This document shows positions 7,404 through 15,414 of a stretch of 64,000 bases of DNA, in pieces (position 1 is the stretch's first letter; each line of letters begins with the position of its first letter). A model generated the notes under the pieces. It saw nothing but the letters and a program-made list of their open reading frames with translations, made no database searches and was not told the origin of the DNA. This DNA is from EA-27 sp964396265 (GTDB lineage Archaea; Thermoplasmatota; Thermoplasmata; RBG-16-68-12; EA-27): positions 161,438 to 225,437 of the forward strand of contig CAYNEM010000001.1 of assembly GCA_964396265.1 (NCBI GenBank), written 5' to 3'. Position numbers and translations under genes: made by a program.

Positions 7404-8876
7404 ATGGTCAGCGTCAAGGTGTACATCCCGACCGCCCTGCGCCAGTACGCGGACGGCCGCGATGTCGTCGAGGTGCCCGCGGGCCCCGTGAAGGACGTGC
7501 TCGCGGACCTCACCCGCCAGTTCGCAGGGCTCCGCCGCCACCTGTACGGGGACGACGGCCGGCTCCGGAACTTTGTGAACGTGTACGTGAACGACGAGGA
7601 CATCCGGTACCTCCGCAAGGAGGAGACGGAGGTGCCGCCGGGCGCCACCGTGTCGATCGTACCAAGCATCGCGGGCGGCTCGTTCGTCCAGCGGCAGGCC
7701 GCCCTGACCGCACCGCCCCGACGCCAGGCGGGCGGGCTCCCGTTCACGATGGAGGAGATCAAGCGGTACAGCCGCCACCTCATCCTCCCGGAGGTCGGGA
7801 TCGAAGGACAGCAGAAGTTGAAGGAGGCCTCCGTCCTCATCGTCGGGACAGGCGGCCTCGGCGCGCCCCTCGGCCTGTATCTGGCGGCGGCCGGCATTGG
7901 GCGGTTGGGCCTTCTCGACTTCGACGTGGTCGAGCACTCGAACCTCCAACGGCAGGTCCTCTTCTCGGAGTCCGACATTGGGCGGCCGAAATTGCAGGTC
8001 GCGAAGGAACGGCTGCACGGCGTGAACCCGAACATCACCATCGAGGCGCACGAGGCGCGACTCACATCGGCGAACGCAATGGACATCCTGAAGGACTACG
8101 ACGTCGTGATCGACGGGACGGACAACTTCCCGACGCGGTACCTCGTGAACGACGCGTGCGTCCTGCTCGGGAAGCCGAACGTGTACGGCTCCATCTTCCG
8201 ATGGGAGGGCCAGTTGTCCGTGTTCTGGGCCGCGAAGGGCCCGTGCTACCGATGCCTGTACGCGGAGCCGCCGCCGCCTGGGCTCGTCCCGAGCTGCGCG
8301 GAGGGCGGCGTGCTCGGCGTGCTCCCCGGAGTGGTCGGGAGCATCCAGGCGACGGAGGCGATCAAGCTCATCCTCGGGCGGGGCGACACCCTCGTCGGCC
8401 GCCTCCTGCTCTTCGACGCGATGACGATGAAGTTCCGCGAACTCAGGCTGAAGAAGAACCCCGACTGCCCCGTGTGCGGGACGAACCCGACGATCAAGGA
8501 ACTCATCGACTACGAGGCGTTCTGCGGGATTACGCCGCAGGCCGCGGACGTCGGGTCGGAGTACTGGATCACCGCCGAGGAGCTCAAGGCGAAGCTTGAC
8601 AAGGACGAGCCCGTCGTCGTCCTCGACGTCCGGGAGCCGATGGAGCGGCAGATCAACCGCATCCCCGGGTCGATCCACATCCCGCTCGCGCAGCTGCCGT
8701 ACATGGTCAACGAGCTGAGCACCGCGGACGAGATCGTGCTCCACTGCAAGGTCGGGGAGCGATCCGCGCGCGCGTTGCAGTTCCTGCGGGAGCTCGGGTT
8801 CCATAAGCTCAAGAACCTCCAGGGCGGCATCGACGCCTGGGTCATGCGCGTGGACCCGAGCCAGCCGATGTATTGA
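7404..8876 (+). CDS. Ubiquitin-like sulfur carrier - E1 (MoeB/ThiF) - rhodanese fusion
   Basis: 490 residues from ATG 7404, which has GGGAGGAAG six nt upstream. Residues 1-92 are a MoaD/ThiS/CysO-like beta-grasp domain ending in IAGG. Residues 115-375 are an E1-like adenylyltransferase: nucleotide loop GTGGLGAP, zinc cysteines CYRC (281, 284) and CPVC (355, 358), and a loop Cys at 298 in SCAEGGVLG. Residues 388-490 are a rhodanese with the active loop CKVGERS (Cys448). So one chain holds the acceptor, the activating enzyme and the sulfur donor. The Gly-Gly is internal, so peptidase processing is needed for the carrier to act; the adjacent JAMM is the obvious candidate. Confidence 0.9.
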   Translation: MVSVKVYIPTALRQYADGRDVVEVPAGPVKDVLADLTRQFAGLRRHLYGDDGRLRNFVNVYVNDEDIRYLRKEETEVPPGATVSIVPSIAGGSFVQRQAALTAPPRRQAGGLPFTMEEIKRYSRHLILPEVGIEGQQKLKEASVLIVGTGGLGAPLGLYLAAAGIGRLGLLDFDVVEHSNLQRQVLFSESDIGRPKLQVAKERLHGVNPNITIEAHEARLTSANAMDILKDYDVVIDGTDNFPTRYLVNDACVLLGKPNVYGSIFRWEGQLSVFWAAKGPCYRCLYAEPPPPGLVPSCAEGGVLGVLPGVVGSIQATEAIKLILGRGDTLVGRLLLFDAMTMKFRELRLKKNPDCPVCGTNPTIKELIDYEAFCGITPQAADVGSEYWITAEELKAKLDKDEPVVVLDVREPMERQINRIPGSIHIPLAQLPYMVNELSTADEIVLHCKVGERSARALQFLRELGFHKLKNLQGGIDAWVMRVDPSQPMY

Positions 8877-8967
8877 GTTTGAGCTACGAATCTTGTCGCA
8901 TAACCTTTATACAACGCCGCGAGATATCAAAAATGTAGCGAATCCAGCCGGACGAGACGGTCTGCGC

Positions 8968-9039
8968 GGGCAAGATGACCATCGTCGCAAGAGTTCACTT
9001 CCCATCATCACGACAGGCTGGTGACGGACGCGGTACCGA
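8968..9039. repeat. 72-nt dispersed repeat, copy B
   Basis: Differs from copy A (4823-4894) at two positions. It lies in the 300-nt gap between the sulfur-carrier fusion and the next gene. A TATA-like CCTTTATAC near 8907 precedes it, so it may be transcribed. The last bases give only a 17-codon frame starting at the conserved GTG. Confidence 0.85.
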
Positions 9040-9142
9040 TGGTCAACACGGGAGGACACCATCCTCGGTAAACTGTTCACTCACGTGACGGTACCCATCG
9101 CTTCACGGAACCTCGCTTGGAATCCGTGCCCCCCACACACAA

Positions 9143-9150
9143 CTATATAG
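9143..9150 (+). promoter_or_regulatory. TATA box, leaderless promoter
   Basis: CTATATAG centred 30 nt before ATG 9177. This spacing makes that ATG the likely first base of the transcript and argues against the longer frame that begins at 9117, upstream of the box. Confidence 0.65.
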
Positions 9151-9176
9151 CGAGCGAGGTTCGGACTCTGCCCGCA

Positions 9177-9605
9177 ATGACCGGTCGACGCAGAGCCCCG
9201 CTCATGATGACGTTGTTCCTCGGGTTATTCATGCTCCACATTTGGCTCCTCCAGCGGACGCTGGCCAGGGGGGACGTGCCGATCTCTATCTTGCTGGCGG
9301 TCGCCATCGCGCTTTTCCTGCAACGCCTCGTGCATTACGCCAGGCTCTCGAAGCGTCCTCGCCCGGAACCCGTACGACGAGACGCGCACCTCGAGCTGCT
9401 CCATGTCCGCAAGAGGACGCTTGGATTCATCACCCTCACCGCGATGCACGCATTCGTCCTCTGGCGATTCGTGGGAACGGAGGAGTTGTGGATCGTCGTT
9501 CTGCTCGCGGCGTCGATGGCGCTCTTCCTCTACAGGACTGCGGCGTATACTCGACGGTATGTGGCCCTTCGCCATCCCGTAGGAGGGCCCACGACGAATC
9601 CCTAG
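9177..9605 (+). CDS. Small membrane protein, four predicted helices
   Basis: 142 residues from ATG 9177. Hydrophobic segments: TLFLGLFMLHIWLL, ISILLAVAIALFL, FITLTAMHAFVLW and WIVVLLAASMALFLY, with basic loops between pairs. No functional motif was recognised. It converges on hemB, which ends 70 nt downstream. Confidence 0.65.
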   Translation: MTGRRRAPLMMTLFLGLFMLHIWLLQRTLARGDVPISILLAVAIALFLQRLVHYARLSKRPRPEPVRRDAHLELLHVRKRTLGFITLTAMHAFVLWRFVGTEELWIVVLLAASMALFLYRTAAYTRRYVALRHPVGGPTTNP

Positions 9606-9675
9606 AGCGCGAGAAATCCTGATTCCGCTGGCTATCTGGACGACACCCCATCGCCGTTCTAACGGGTTGGTGTTC

Positions 9676-10641
9676 CTAAAGGCGCTTGGCGTAATCCTTG
9701 GCAAAGTATGTGAGGATGAAGTCTGCGCCCGCTCGCCGAATCGCGATAAGACTTTCGAGCACGGTCTGCTCCTCGTTCAGCCACCCGTTCGCGGCCGCCG
9801 CTTTGAGGGCCGCGTATTCACCGCTCACCTGAAACGCTGCCAACGGCACGTCGATGTCCCGTCGCAAGCTCGCGAGAATGTCCAGGTAGGGCATCGCTGG
9901 TTTCACCATCAGGATGTCTGCCCCCTCTGCGAGGTCAAGCCTTGCCTCCCGGAGCGCCTGCACCGCGGACCCGGGATCCATCTGATGGCTCCTGCGGTCC
10001 CCGAATTTCGGCGCCCCCTCCGCCGCCTCTCGGAACGGCCCGTAGAACGCGGACGCGTACTTCACCGCGTACGACAGGATCGGGAGCTCCTCGAACCCCG
10101 CCTCGTCGAGCGCCTTCCGGATCGCCGCCACCTGCCCGTCCATCATCCCGCTGGGGGCGACCATGTCCGCGCCCGCGAGCGCCTGGCTCACGGCGATCTT
10201 CCCGTACACCTCGAGGGTGCGGTCGTTGTCGATCCGCGCGCCGCGCAGCAGCCCGCAGTGCCCGTGGCTCGTGTACTCGCAGAGGCACAGGTCCGCAATC
10301 ACCGCCACGTCCGCGACCTCCTTGATCCGACGGATGGCTTCTTGGACAACGCCGTCCTTCGCGTACGCGCCGGAGCCGCCCTCGTCCTTTTCCCTCGGGA
10401 TGCCGAACAGGAGGACCGCGGGGATCCCGAGGTCCGCGACCTCTCCTGCGTCCTTCGCCACGGTCCCCAGGCTTTGGCGGTGGATCCCGGGCATCGCGGC
10501 GATGGGCTGCGGGGCCTTCGCGCGCTCGTCGACGAAGATCGGATACACGAGGTCCTTCGGACTCAACCGCGTTCCGTGAACGAGATCCCTGATCCTCGGG
10601 TTCGCTCGAAGGCGGCGCATGCGTACCGCGGGGTACATCAC
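9676..10641 (-). CDS. hemB: Porphobilinogen synthase (5-aminolevulinate dehydratase)
   Basis: 321 residues. Condenses two 5-aminolevulinates to porphobilinogen. The zinc-type cysteine cluster CLCEYTSHGHC lies near residues 123-133, so this is a Zn-dependent form. Schiff-base lysines are in SYAVKYASAFYGPFR and MVKPAMPYLD. The start overlaps the end of hemA by four bases (ATGA), which implies translational coupling. Full length for the family. Confidence 0.95.
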   Translation of the reverse strand: MMYPAVRMRRLRANPRIRDLVHGTRLSPKDLVYPIFVDERAKAPQPIAAMPGIHRQSLGTVAKDAGEVADLGIPAVLLFGIPREKDEGGSGAYAKDGVVQEAIRRIKEVADVAVIADLCLCEYTSHGHCGLLRGARIDNDRTLEVYGKIAVSQALAGADMVAPSGMMDGQVAAIRKALDEAGFEELPILSYAVKYASAFYGPFREAAEGAPKFGDRRSHQMDPGSAVQALREARLDLAEGADILMVKPAMPYLDILASLRRDIDVPLAAFQVSGEYAALKAAAANGWLNEEQTVLESLIAIRRAGADFILTYFAKDYAKRL

Positions 10642-11891
10642 TCTTCCTCGAGCCCGAGCAGCTTGGCGGCGGTCCGCAGGGTCTCCGTGTCCCCCTCGCG
10701 CGCCGCGAGCTTCAGCGCCTGCGTCGGGCGCGCGAGCATCTTGTTCGCGAAACTGTCGAGCATCGCGCGCACGGCCTCCCGCTGCGCCTCCGTCAGGCCG
10801 GCGATCTTCCGTGCGAATTCGCCATACTCCTCGTCCCGCAGCGCGCGGACCCTCGTGTACAGCCGCCGTGCGAGGTCGTCCGCGGGCGTCTCCTCCGCCT
10901 TTCCGAGGAACGCCTCGACTTCGTCATCGACGATCCGGTCCGCAGCCAACACCTCGGACCGGCGGAGCCGGAGGTTCTCCTGCGCGATCTCGCGGAGGCC
11001 ATCGATGTTCCGCAACTCCACGCCGCGGATCTCCGCGACGTGCTCGTCGATCGTCCGCGGGTTGCTGATGTCGATGATGAGGAGGGGATCCACCCGGCTC
11101 GCATGCGCGAGCATGACCTCGAGCTCTTCCTTGGAGAGGACGACGTGGGGCGCCCCCGTCGCTCCGATGATCACGTCGCTCACGGGGATGTACTTCGGCA
11201 TCTCCTCGAACGAGATCGCGATCCCGTTCAACTCCCGGGCGAGCTCTGCGGCCCGCTCGTGGCTCCGGTTCGCGACGAAGATCGCCTTCAGCTTCCATCG
11301 CGCGAGTGCCTTCGCGACAAGCGTCGCCGTCTCCCCCGCCCCCATGACGAGGACGACCTTTCCCGTCAGGTCGCCGAGGAGCTTCCTCGCCAAATCCACG
11401 GCGGCGCTCCCGACCGACACGGAGCCCTCGTTCACCTCCGTCTCCGTCCGCACGCGCTTCCCGACCGCGATCGCCTTCCGGAAGAAACGGTCGAGCGTGG
11501 GGCCCAAGGCGCCTTCCCCGCGCGCGAACGCGAGCGCCTCCTTCACCTGTCCCAGGATCTGGTCCTCCCCGACGATCATGGAGTCGAGGCCGCTCGCGAC
11601 GCGGAACAGGTGGTGGACCGTCTCGCGCCCCTCAAGGAACCGGACGGTCCCCTCGAGTTCCTGGGGGAGGAAGTTCGCGGTGATCGACTCGAGGCTCTTG
11701 CGCCCCTCGGGGCCGCCGACCGCGGCGTACACCTCTACGCGATTGCACGTCTTCAGGATTGCCGCTTCGCGAACGCCGGGGAGCGCGCGGACCGCCGCCA
11801 GAAGCGACTTCGCCTCTTTCGCCGTCACGAGCTCGAGTTGCTCGATGTCGACCCACCTGTGCGTCACGTGGGCGCTGACGAGCGGGAGCAC
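10638..11891 (-). CDS. hemA: Glutamyl-tRNA reductase
   Basis: 417 residues from GTG 11891. Reduces glutamyl-tRNA to glutamate-1-semialdehyde, the first step of C5 haem synthesis. The catalytic Cys is in LKTCNRVEVYA, followed by the substrate-domain GLDSMIVGEDQILGQVK, the NADPH-binding VLVMGAGETATLVAKAL, and a C-terminal dimerisation helix. A TATA box 29 nt upstream of GTG indicates a leaderless mRNA. It is co-transcribed with hemB. Its substrate could come from the tRNA-Glu at 55.5 kb. Confidence 0.95.
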   Translation of the reverse strand: MLPLVSAHVTHRWVDIEQLELVTAKEAKSLLAAVRALPGVREAAILKTCNRVEVYAAVGGPEGRKSLESITANFLPQELEGTVRFLEGRETVHHLFRVASGLDSMIVGEDQILGQVKEALAFARGEGALGPTLDRFFRKAIAVGKRVRTETEVNEGSVSVGSAAVDLARKLLGDLTGKVVLVMGAGETATLVAKALARWKLKAIFVANRSHERAAELARELNGIAISFEEMPKYIPVSDVIIGATGAPHVVLSKEELEVMLAHASRVDPLLIIDISNPRTIDEHVAEIRGVELRNIDGLREIAQENLRLRRSEVLAADRIVDDEVEAFLGKAEETPADDLARRLYTRVRALRDEEYGEFARKIAGLTEAQREAVRAMLDSFANKMLARPTQALKLAAREGDTETLRTAAKLLGLEEE

Positions 11892-11916
11892 GGCGAGCGG
11901 ACTAACCGAGGCTCGT

Positions 11917-11923
11917 ACTTAAG
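11917..11923 (-). promoter_or_regulatory. TATA box for hemA-hemB
   Basis: CTTAAGT on the minus strand, centre 29 nt before the GTG start of hemA. This supports GTG 11891 as a leaderless start. Confidence 0.6.
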
Positions 11924-11955
11924 ATTTCAGAACGTGCGGTGTGCAAGGCCGTGCA

Positions 11956-12861
11956 TCACAGGTGTTGTGCGACGACGTGGGCGAGCGCCGCCAAGAAGTC
12001 GGGGCGGTCGTTCGGCGCGGGCGTCCGGCGGAATGCGAGGCCCTTCCCCTTCGCGTGCGCAGCCAGCTTGCGATCCAGATCGTACAGGGTCTCCAGGTTG
12101 TCCGCGACGAACCCGAGGGGCGCGACGAGCACCTCTTTGACGCCGTTCGTGGCGAGGGTGTCCGTGACCTCCTCGACCTCGGGCCCGAGCCACTCCCCGC
12201 CCACCATGCCGACGGATTGGAACGCGAACGTCCACGCGGGGACATCGACCGCATCCGCGAGCTTGGCGGCGAGCGCGCGGAGCTGGTGCTCGTACGGGTC
12301 TCCGGGGGGCATCCGCGACTTGGGCAGGCTGTGGGCGGTGAACACGAGGTGGCCGTCCCCGCCAAGAGCACGCCCCGCGAGCGATTCCCGGAGAATCGCG
12401 CGCCACGCATCGAACAGCTTCGGGTCGTCGTACCACTCCTTCACGAAGGTGACGGACACGTCCTTGCCCGCGACGGCCTCGTCGACCGCCTTCTCGTACC
12501 CCCCCGTGCTCACCGCGGAGTAGAAGGGCGCGAGGGGGACCGCGACGATGCGGGGGTGACCCGCGCGGATGATCTGCCCGACGGTCTCGCGGATGAACGG
12601 GTGCCAGTGCTTCATGCCGGCGTACGCGCGGACCGCGTGGCGGCGGTCCCGCAGGAGCCGCTCCGCGCCCTGCGCCTGTCGCTCCGTGATCGCGACAAGG
12701 GGCGTGTGCCCGCCGACGGCCTCGTACCGGGCGCGCAGGTTCTTCAGCTCTTCGTCGGAGGGCGGTCGCCCGCCGCGGATATCCGTAAAGTAGGGCCCCA
12801 CCTCGTCGAGCGTTTGCGGCGTGCCGTAGGCCATGAACAGGACCGCGACCTCGTCCGTCAC
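11956..12861 (-). CDS. hemH: Ferrochelatase
   Basis: 301 residues from GTG 12861. Inserts Fe2+ into a porphyrin. The family motifs are all present: VLFMAYGTP at the start, the active His in FTAHSLP, and FAFQSVGMVGGEWLGP with the conserved Glu. GTG overlaps the hemE stop (GTGA), so the two genes are coupled. With HemQ next door the natural substrate is probably coproporphyrin III (CpfC role), an inference from context. Confidence 0.92.
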   Translation of the reverse strand: MTDEVAVLFMAYGTPQTLDEVGPYFTDIRGGRPPSDEELKNLRARYEAVGGHTPLVAITERQAQGAERLLRDRRHAVRAYAGMKHWHPFIRETVGQIIRAGHPRIVAVPLAPFYSAVSTGGYEKAVDEAVAGKDVSVTFVKEWYDDPKLFDAWRAILRESLAGRALGGDGHLVFTAHSLPKSRMPPGDPYEHQLRALAAKLADAVDVPAWTFAFQSVGMVGGEWLGPEVEEVTDTLATNGVKEVLVAPLGFVADNLETLYDLDRKLAAHAKGKGLAFRRTPAPNDRPDFLAALAHVVAQHL

Positions 12862-13886
12862 GACGACTCCCTCCCGAATGCGTGGACAGCTTCCGTGACC
12901 GCTGCCAGGACGTCGGGGGAGGTTCCGGGCGAGACCCCGTGGCCCAGGTTGAAGATGTGGCCGGGTCGTCGCCCGACACGTTCGAGGACCTCCCGGGCCC
13001 GCGCGACCGCGAAGTCCTTCCCTCCCAGGAGAGCGGCCGGATCGAGGTTTCCCTGCACCGCGACCCCGTCCCCGAGACGCCGCCACGCCTCGTCGATCGG
13101 GATGCGCCAGTCGATGCCGAGGACCTCGCCGCCCGCGTCCCGCATCTGCTCGAGGAGCGTGGCCGTGTTCGTGCCGAAGTGGATCCGCGGAACGCCGAGG
13201 CCACGCGTCCCCTCGAACACCGCGCGGGAGAACGGCTGGACGTAGCGCGCGTAGTCCGCCGGCCCGAGGGCGCCGACCCAGGAATCGAACAGCTGGACCG
13301 CGTGGGCGCCCGCCTTGACCTGAAACCGCAAGTACGTCGCGACCATGTTCGCGAGGACCTCCATCAGGCGGCGCCACGTCGTCTCGTCCCGAAACATGAG
13401 CGCCTTCGTCTTCGCGAAGTCCCGGGACGGGCGGCCCTCGATCAGATACGAGGCGAGCGTGAACGGGGCCCCGGAGAAGCCGATGACGGGCACGTCCACG
13501 GCGTCCCGGAGGAGGCCGATCGTTTCCGCGACGAAGGTCAGGTCCCTCTCCGGGTCGATCGCCGCCAGGCGGTCCACGTCCTTCCGCTCCGCGATCGGGT
13601 TGTGGATCACGGGGCCGACATCGTCTTCGATGTGGAACCCCACGCCCATCGGCTCGAGCGGGAGCATGATGTCCGCGAACAGGATCGCGGCGTCGACGCC
13701 GAGCTTCTCGACGGGGAGGCGGGCGATCTCCGCCGCCAGTTTCGGCGTCTTGGCGATCTCGAGGACCCCGTGCGCTTCCCGGAGCTCGCGGTATTCGGCG
13801 AGGTACCGCCCCGCCTGCCGCATGTACCATGCGGGCGTGCGGTCCACGGGCTTGCGCCAGCACGCGCGGAGGAATCGGTCCTGCAT
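12858..13886 (-). CDS. hemE: Uroporphyrinogen decarboxylase
   Basis: 342 residues from ATG 13886. Converts uroporphyrinogen III to coproporphyrinogen III. Signature motifs: PAWYMRQAGRYLAEYR with the invariant Arg, FADIMLPLEPMG, IGFSGAPFTLASY, and the C-terminal FNLGHGVSP. A TATA box sits 27 nt upstream of the ATG. Full length, first gene of the hemE-hemH pair. Confidence 0.95.
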   Translation of the reverse strand: MQDRFLRACWRKPVDRTPAWYMRQAGRYLAEYRELREAHGVLEIAKTPKLAAEIARLPVEKLGVDAAILFADIMLPLEPMGVGFHIEDDVGPVIHNPIAERKDVDRLAAIDPERDLTFVAETIGLLRDAVDVPVIGFSGAPFTLASYLIEGRPSRDFAKTKALMFRDETTWRRLMEVLANMVATYLRFQVKAGAHAVQLFDSWVGALGPADYARYVQPFSRAVFEGTRGLGVPRIHFGTNTATLLEQMRDAGGEVLGIDWRIPIDEAWRRLGDGVAVQGNLDPAALLGGKDFAVARAREVLERVGRRPGHIFNLGHGVSPGTSPDVLAAVTEAVHAFGRESS

Positions 13887-13907
13887 CCGCCGAGCGAACC
13901 TGTGAAG

Positions 13908-13918
13908 GGAAATAAGGG
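13908..13918 (-). promoter_or_regulatory. TATA box for hemE-hemH
   Basis: CCCTTATTTCC on the minus strand, centre 27 nt from ATG 13886. It lies between hemQ's stop (13925) and hemE, so hemE-hemH are transcribed separately from hemQ. Confidence 0.55.
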
Positions 13919-13924
13919 CTCGCC

Positions 13925-14620
13925 TCAGCCCAGCGATTCCAGGAGCGCCCCGAAGTCGGGGACCGCGACGCACGTGAAGGTCGGCGTGTCCCGCAACGTG
14001 TACTTCCGCGACTCCGCGAACCGCAGCTCCTCGACGAGGTTCAGGAAGTTCTCCGGGTCGTCCGTCTCGAACGCGAGGACAAATTCCTGGTCGTCGAGCC
14101 CGTACGAGTACGTCGTGTGGATCTTCACGTTCGGGTACTTGTGGCCGATCCGGAAGTGCTCGCCCATAAGGCGCTTCCGCTCCTCGAACGGGAGAAGGTA
14201 CCACTCGTGGGTCTTCACGAACGGGTAGACCATGAGGTACGGCTTCCCCAGCGGCTCGAGTTTGGCGGTGGTCCCGTGGCCGCCCTCGTGCTCGTGGCCG
14301 CCGACGTACTTCGAGCGCCGCGTCATCGCGAGGTACGCGTACGGCGTCTCGAGGTAGCCGCCGAGCGTGGTGTCAAGGAGCGAGGTCGCGAACCCCTGGA
14401 AGTCCTCCACGCGGTCGCCGATCTTCCAGAGCAGGAAGTCCGCGTCCCCGCGGATGCCCGTGAGGGTGTACGGAAGGATCGTGAGGCGGCCCGCCCACTT
14501 CTCGAGGATGAGGCGGGCTTCCCCCTTACTCTCCTCCTTCAGTTCCTCCGGGAGTCGCCGCCAGCCAATGTCGAGCTTGTAGAAGGAGAAGTGGACGAAC
14601 TGCGGGCCGTCCTCGGGCAC
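13925..14620 (-). CDS. hemQ: Coproheme decarboxylase (chlorite-dismutase family HemQ/ChdC)
   Basis: 231 residues from GTG 14620. Oxidatively decarboxylates coproheme to haem b, the last step of the coproporphyrin-dependent pathway. It shows the ferredoxin-like chlorite-dismutase layout: FVHFSFYKLD early, a PYAYLAMTRRSKY stretch, and the proximal-His segment KTHEWYLLPFEERKRLMGEH. The length matches HemQ. Chlorite-degrading relatives carry a distal Arg that I cannot assign here; placement between hemE/H and the other hem genes decides for HemQ. GTG lies 27 nt downstream of a TATA box. Confidence 0.88.
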   Translation of the reverse strand: MPEDGPQFVHFSFYKLDIGWRRLPEELKEESKGEARLILEKWAGRLTILPYTLTGIRGDADFLLWKIGDRVEDFQGFATSLLDTTLGGYLETPYAYLAMTRRSKYVGGHEHEGGHGTTAKLEPLGKPYLMVYPFVKTHEWYLLPFEERKRLMGEHFRIGHKYPNVKIHTTYSYGLDDQEFVLAFETDDPENFLNLVEELRFAESRKYTLRDTPTFTCVAVPDFGALLESLG

Positions 14621-14642
14621 GGTCGCGTCGAAAGCGGGACGG

Positions 14643-14651
14643 GAATTAAAC
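14643..14651 (-). promoter_or_regulatory. TATA box for hemQ
   Basis: GTTTAATTC on the minus strand, centre 27 nt before GTG 14620. It fixes the start, because the open frame otherwise runs on far upstream. Between here and 14829 only a 13-codon frame (14733) is seen. Confidence 0.6.
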
Positions 14652-14829
14652 GTTCCGTCCGAGGACCGTCCAAACCGATAAGCAGGGTTCGAAGCATGCG
14701 ACGCGATCGAAGAATAGGGGTGTGCTTTTCCCGATGGCTCGTCGCCGCAAGATCGAGTCCACCAAGGCCTACTAGCACGCGGAGAAGGGGTCCTCCGGCC
14801 GGAAGTGGGCGTCCATGATACGTGACGGC

Positions 14830-15414
14830 TCACGTCACAAGTTGCGTCTGTCTCGTTCCGATGACCTTGAGGAAGTGGGCGAGGCTGGGGGAGTGTGTCG
14901 CTGCCACATCCAGATCGAGATGTCCTGCGAGCGCTTCTCCATCGCGCTCCTTGTGGTACGCCGCGCCGCGGTAACCGTACTTCTTCCTGTAAAGCTCTTC
15001 CAATACCCTCGACGGTTTGGGGTCGCCGACCTGATCGGGGTTGGCGTGGGTGAATTCCCTGAACCCCAACACGTGCCTTACGGGCGTGGGCTCCGCCAAC
15101 AACCAGGCCTCGATCTCCCAGATAGACAGGCAAAGTTGCGCTTTTCGGAAGCGCCTCCGAATCTCTTCCCGCCAGGCCTCCGCCTCGCGCGGGCAGTCCA
15201 GCTCGGGATGCAGGTCCGGGACGACGACGAAGTGAGTGGGCCGGAAGGTGACTTCTAGGGTCCCGAGGATCTTGTGGAAGTCGCGCTTCAGGAGGGCCCT
15301 GCCGCCGGACCCCGGCGATACCGCCTTGGCGACATGGCCCGCGCGACGGCAGATCGTCTCCAAAACGGCCTTGTCGGAGACGCCCTCGGTCGCGATGGCG
15401 ATCCTATGCGGCAT
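14830..15414 (-). CDS. TOPRIM/DUF4276-like protein paired with an OLD-like ATPase
   Basis: 194 residues from ATG 15414 (ATG 15432 also possible). It begins IAIATEGVSDKAVLE, the acidic start of TOPRIM-like DUF4276 proteins, then FVVVPDLHPELD, and SIWEIEAWLLAEP, the usual IExWxLA motif of that family. It overlaps the ATPase gene, so the two form one unit. Similar ATPase + TOPRIM-like pairs occur in antiphage and toxin-like modules (OLD, PARIS-type). The function here is inferred. Confidence 0.7.
   Translation of the reverse strand: MPHRIAIATEGVSDKAVLETICRRAGHVAKAVSPGSGGRALLKRDFHKILGTLEVTFRPTHFVVVPDLHPELDCPREAEAWREEIRRRFRKAQLCLSIWEIEAWLLAEPTPVRHVLGFREFTHANPDQVGDPKPSRVLEELYRKKYGYRGAAYHKERDGEALAGHLDLDVAATHSPSLAHFLKVIGTRQTQLVT

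Noticed and set aside
10919..14228. Plus-strand long frames opposite hemA, hemH and hemE
   Set aside because: Antisense to full-length haem genes; high-GC third positions keep the opposite strand open.
14733..14774. 13-codon frame MARRRKIESTKAY
   Set aside because: Too short, no promoter; probably chance.
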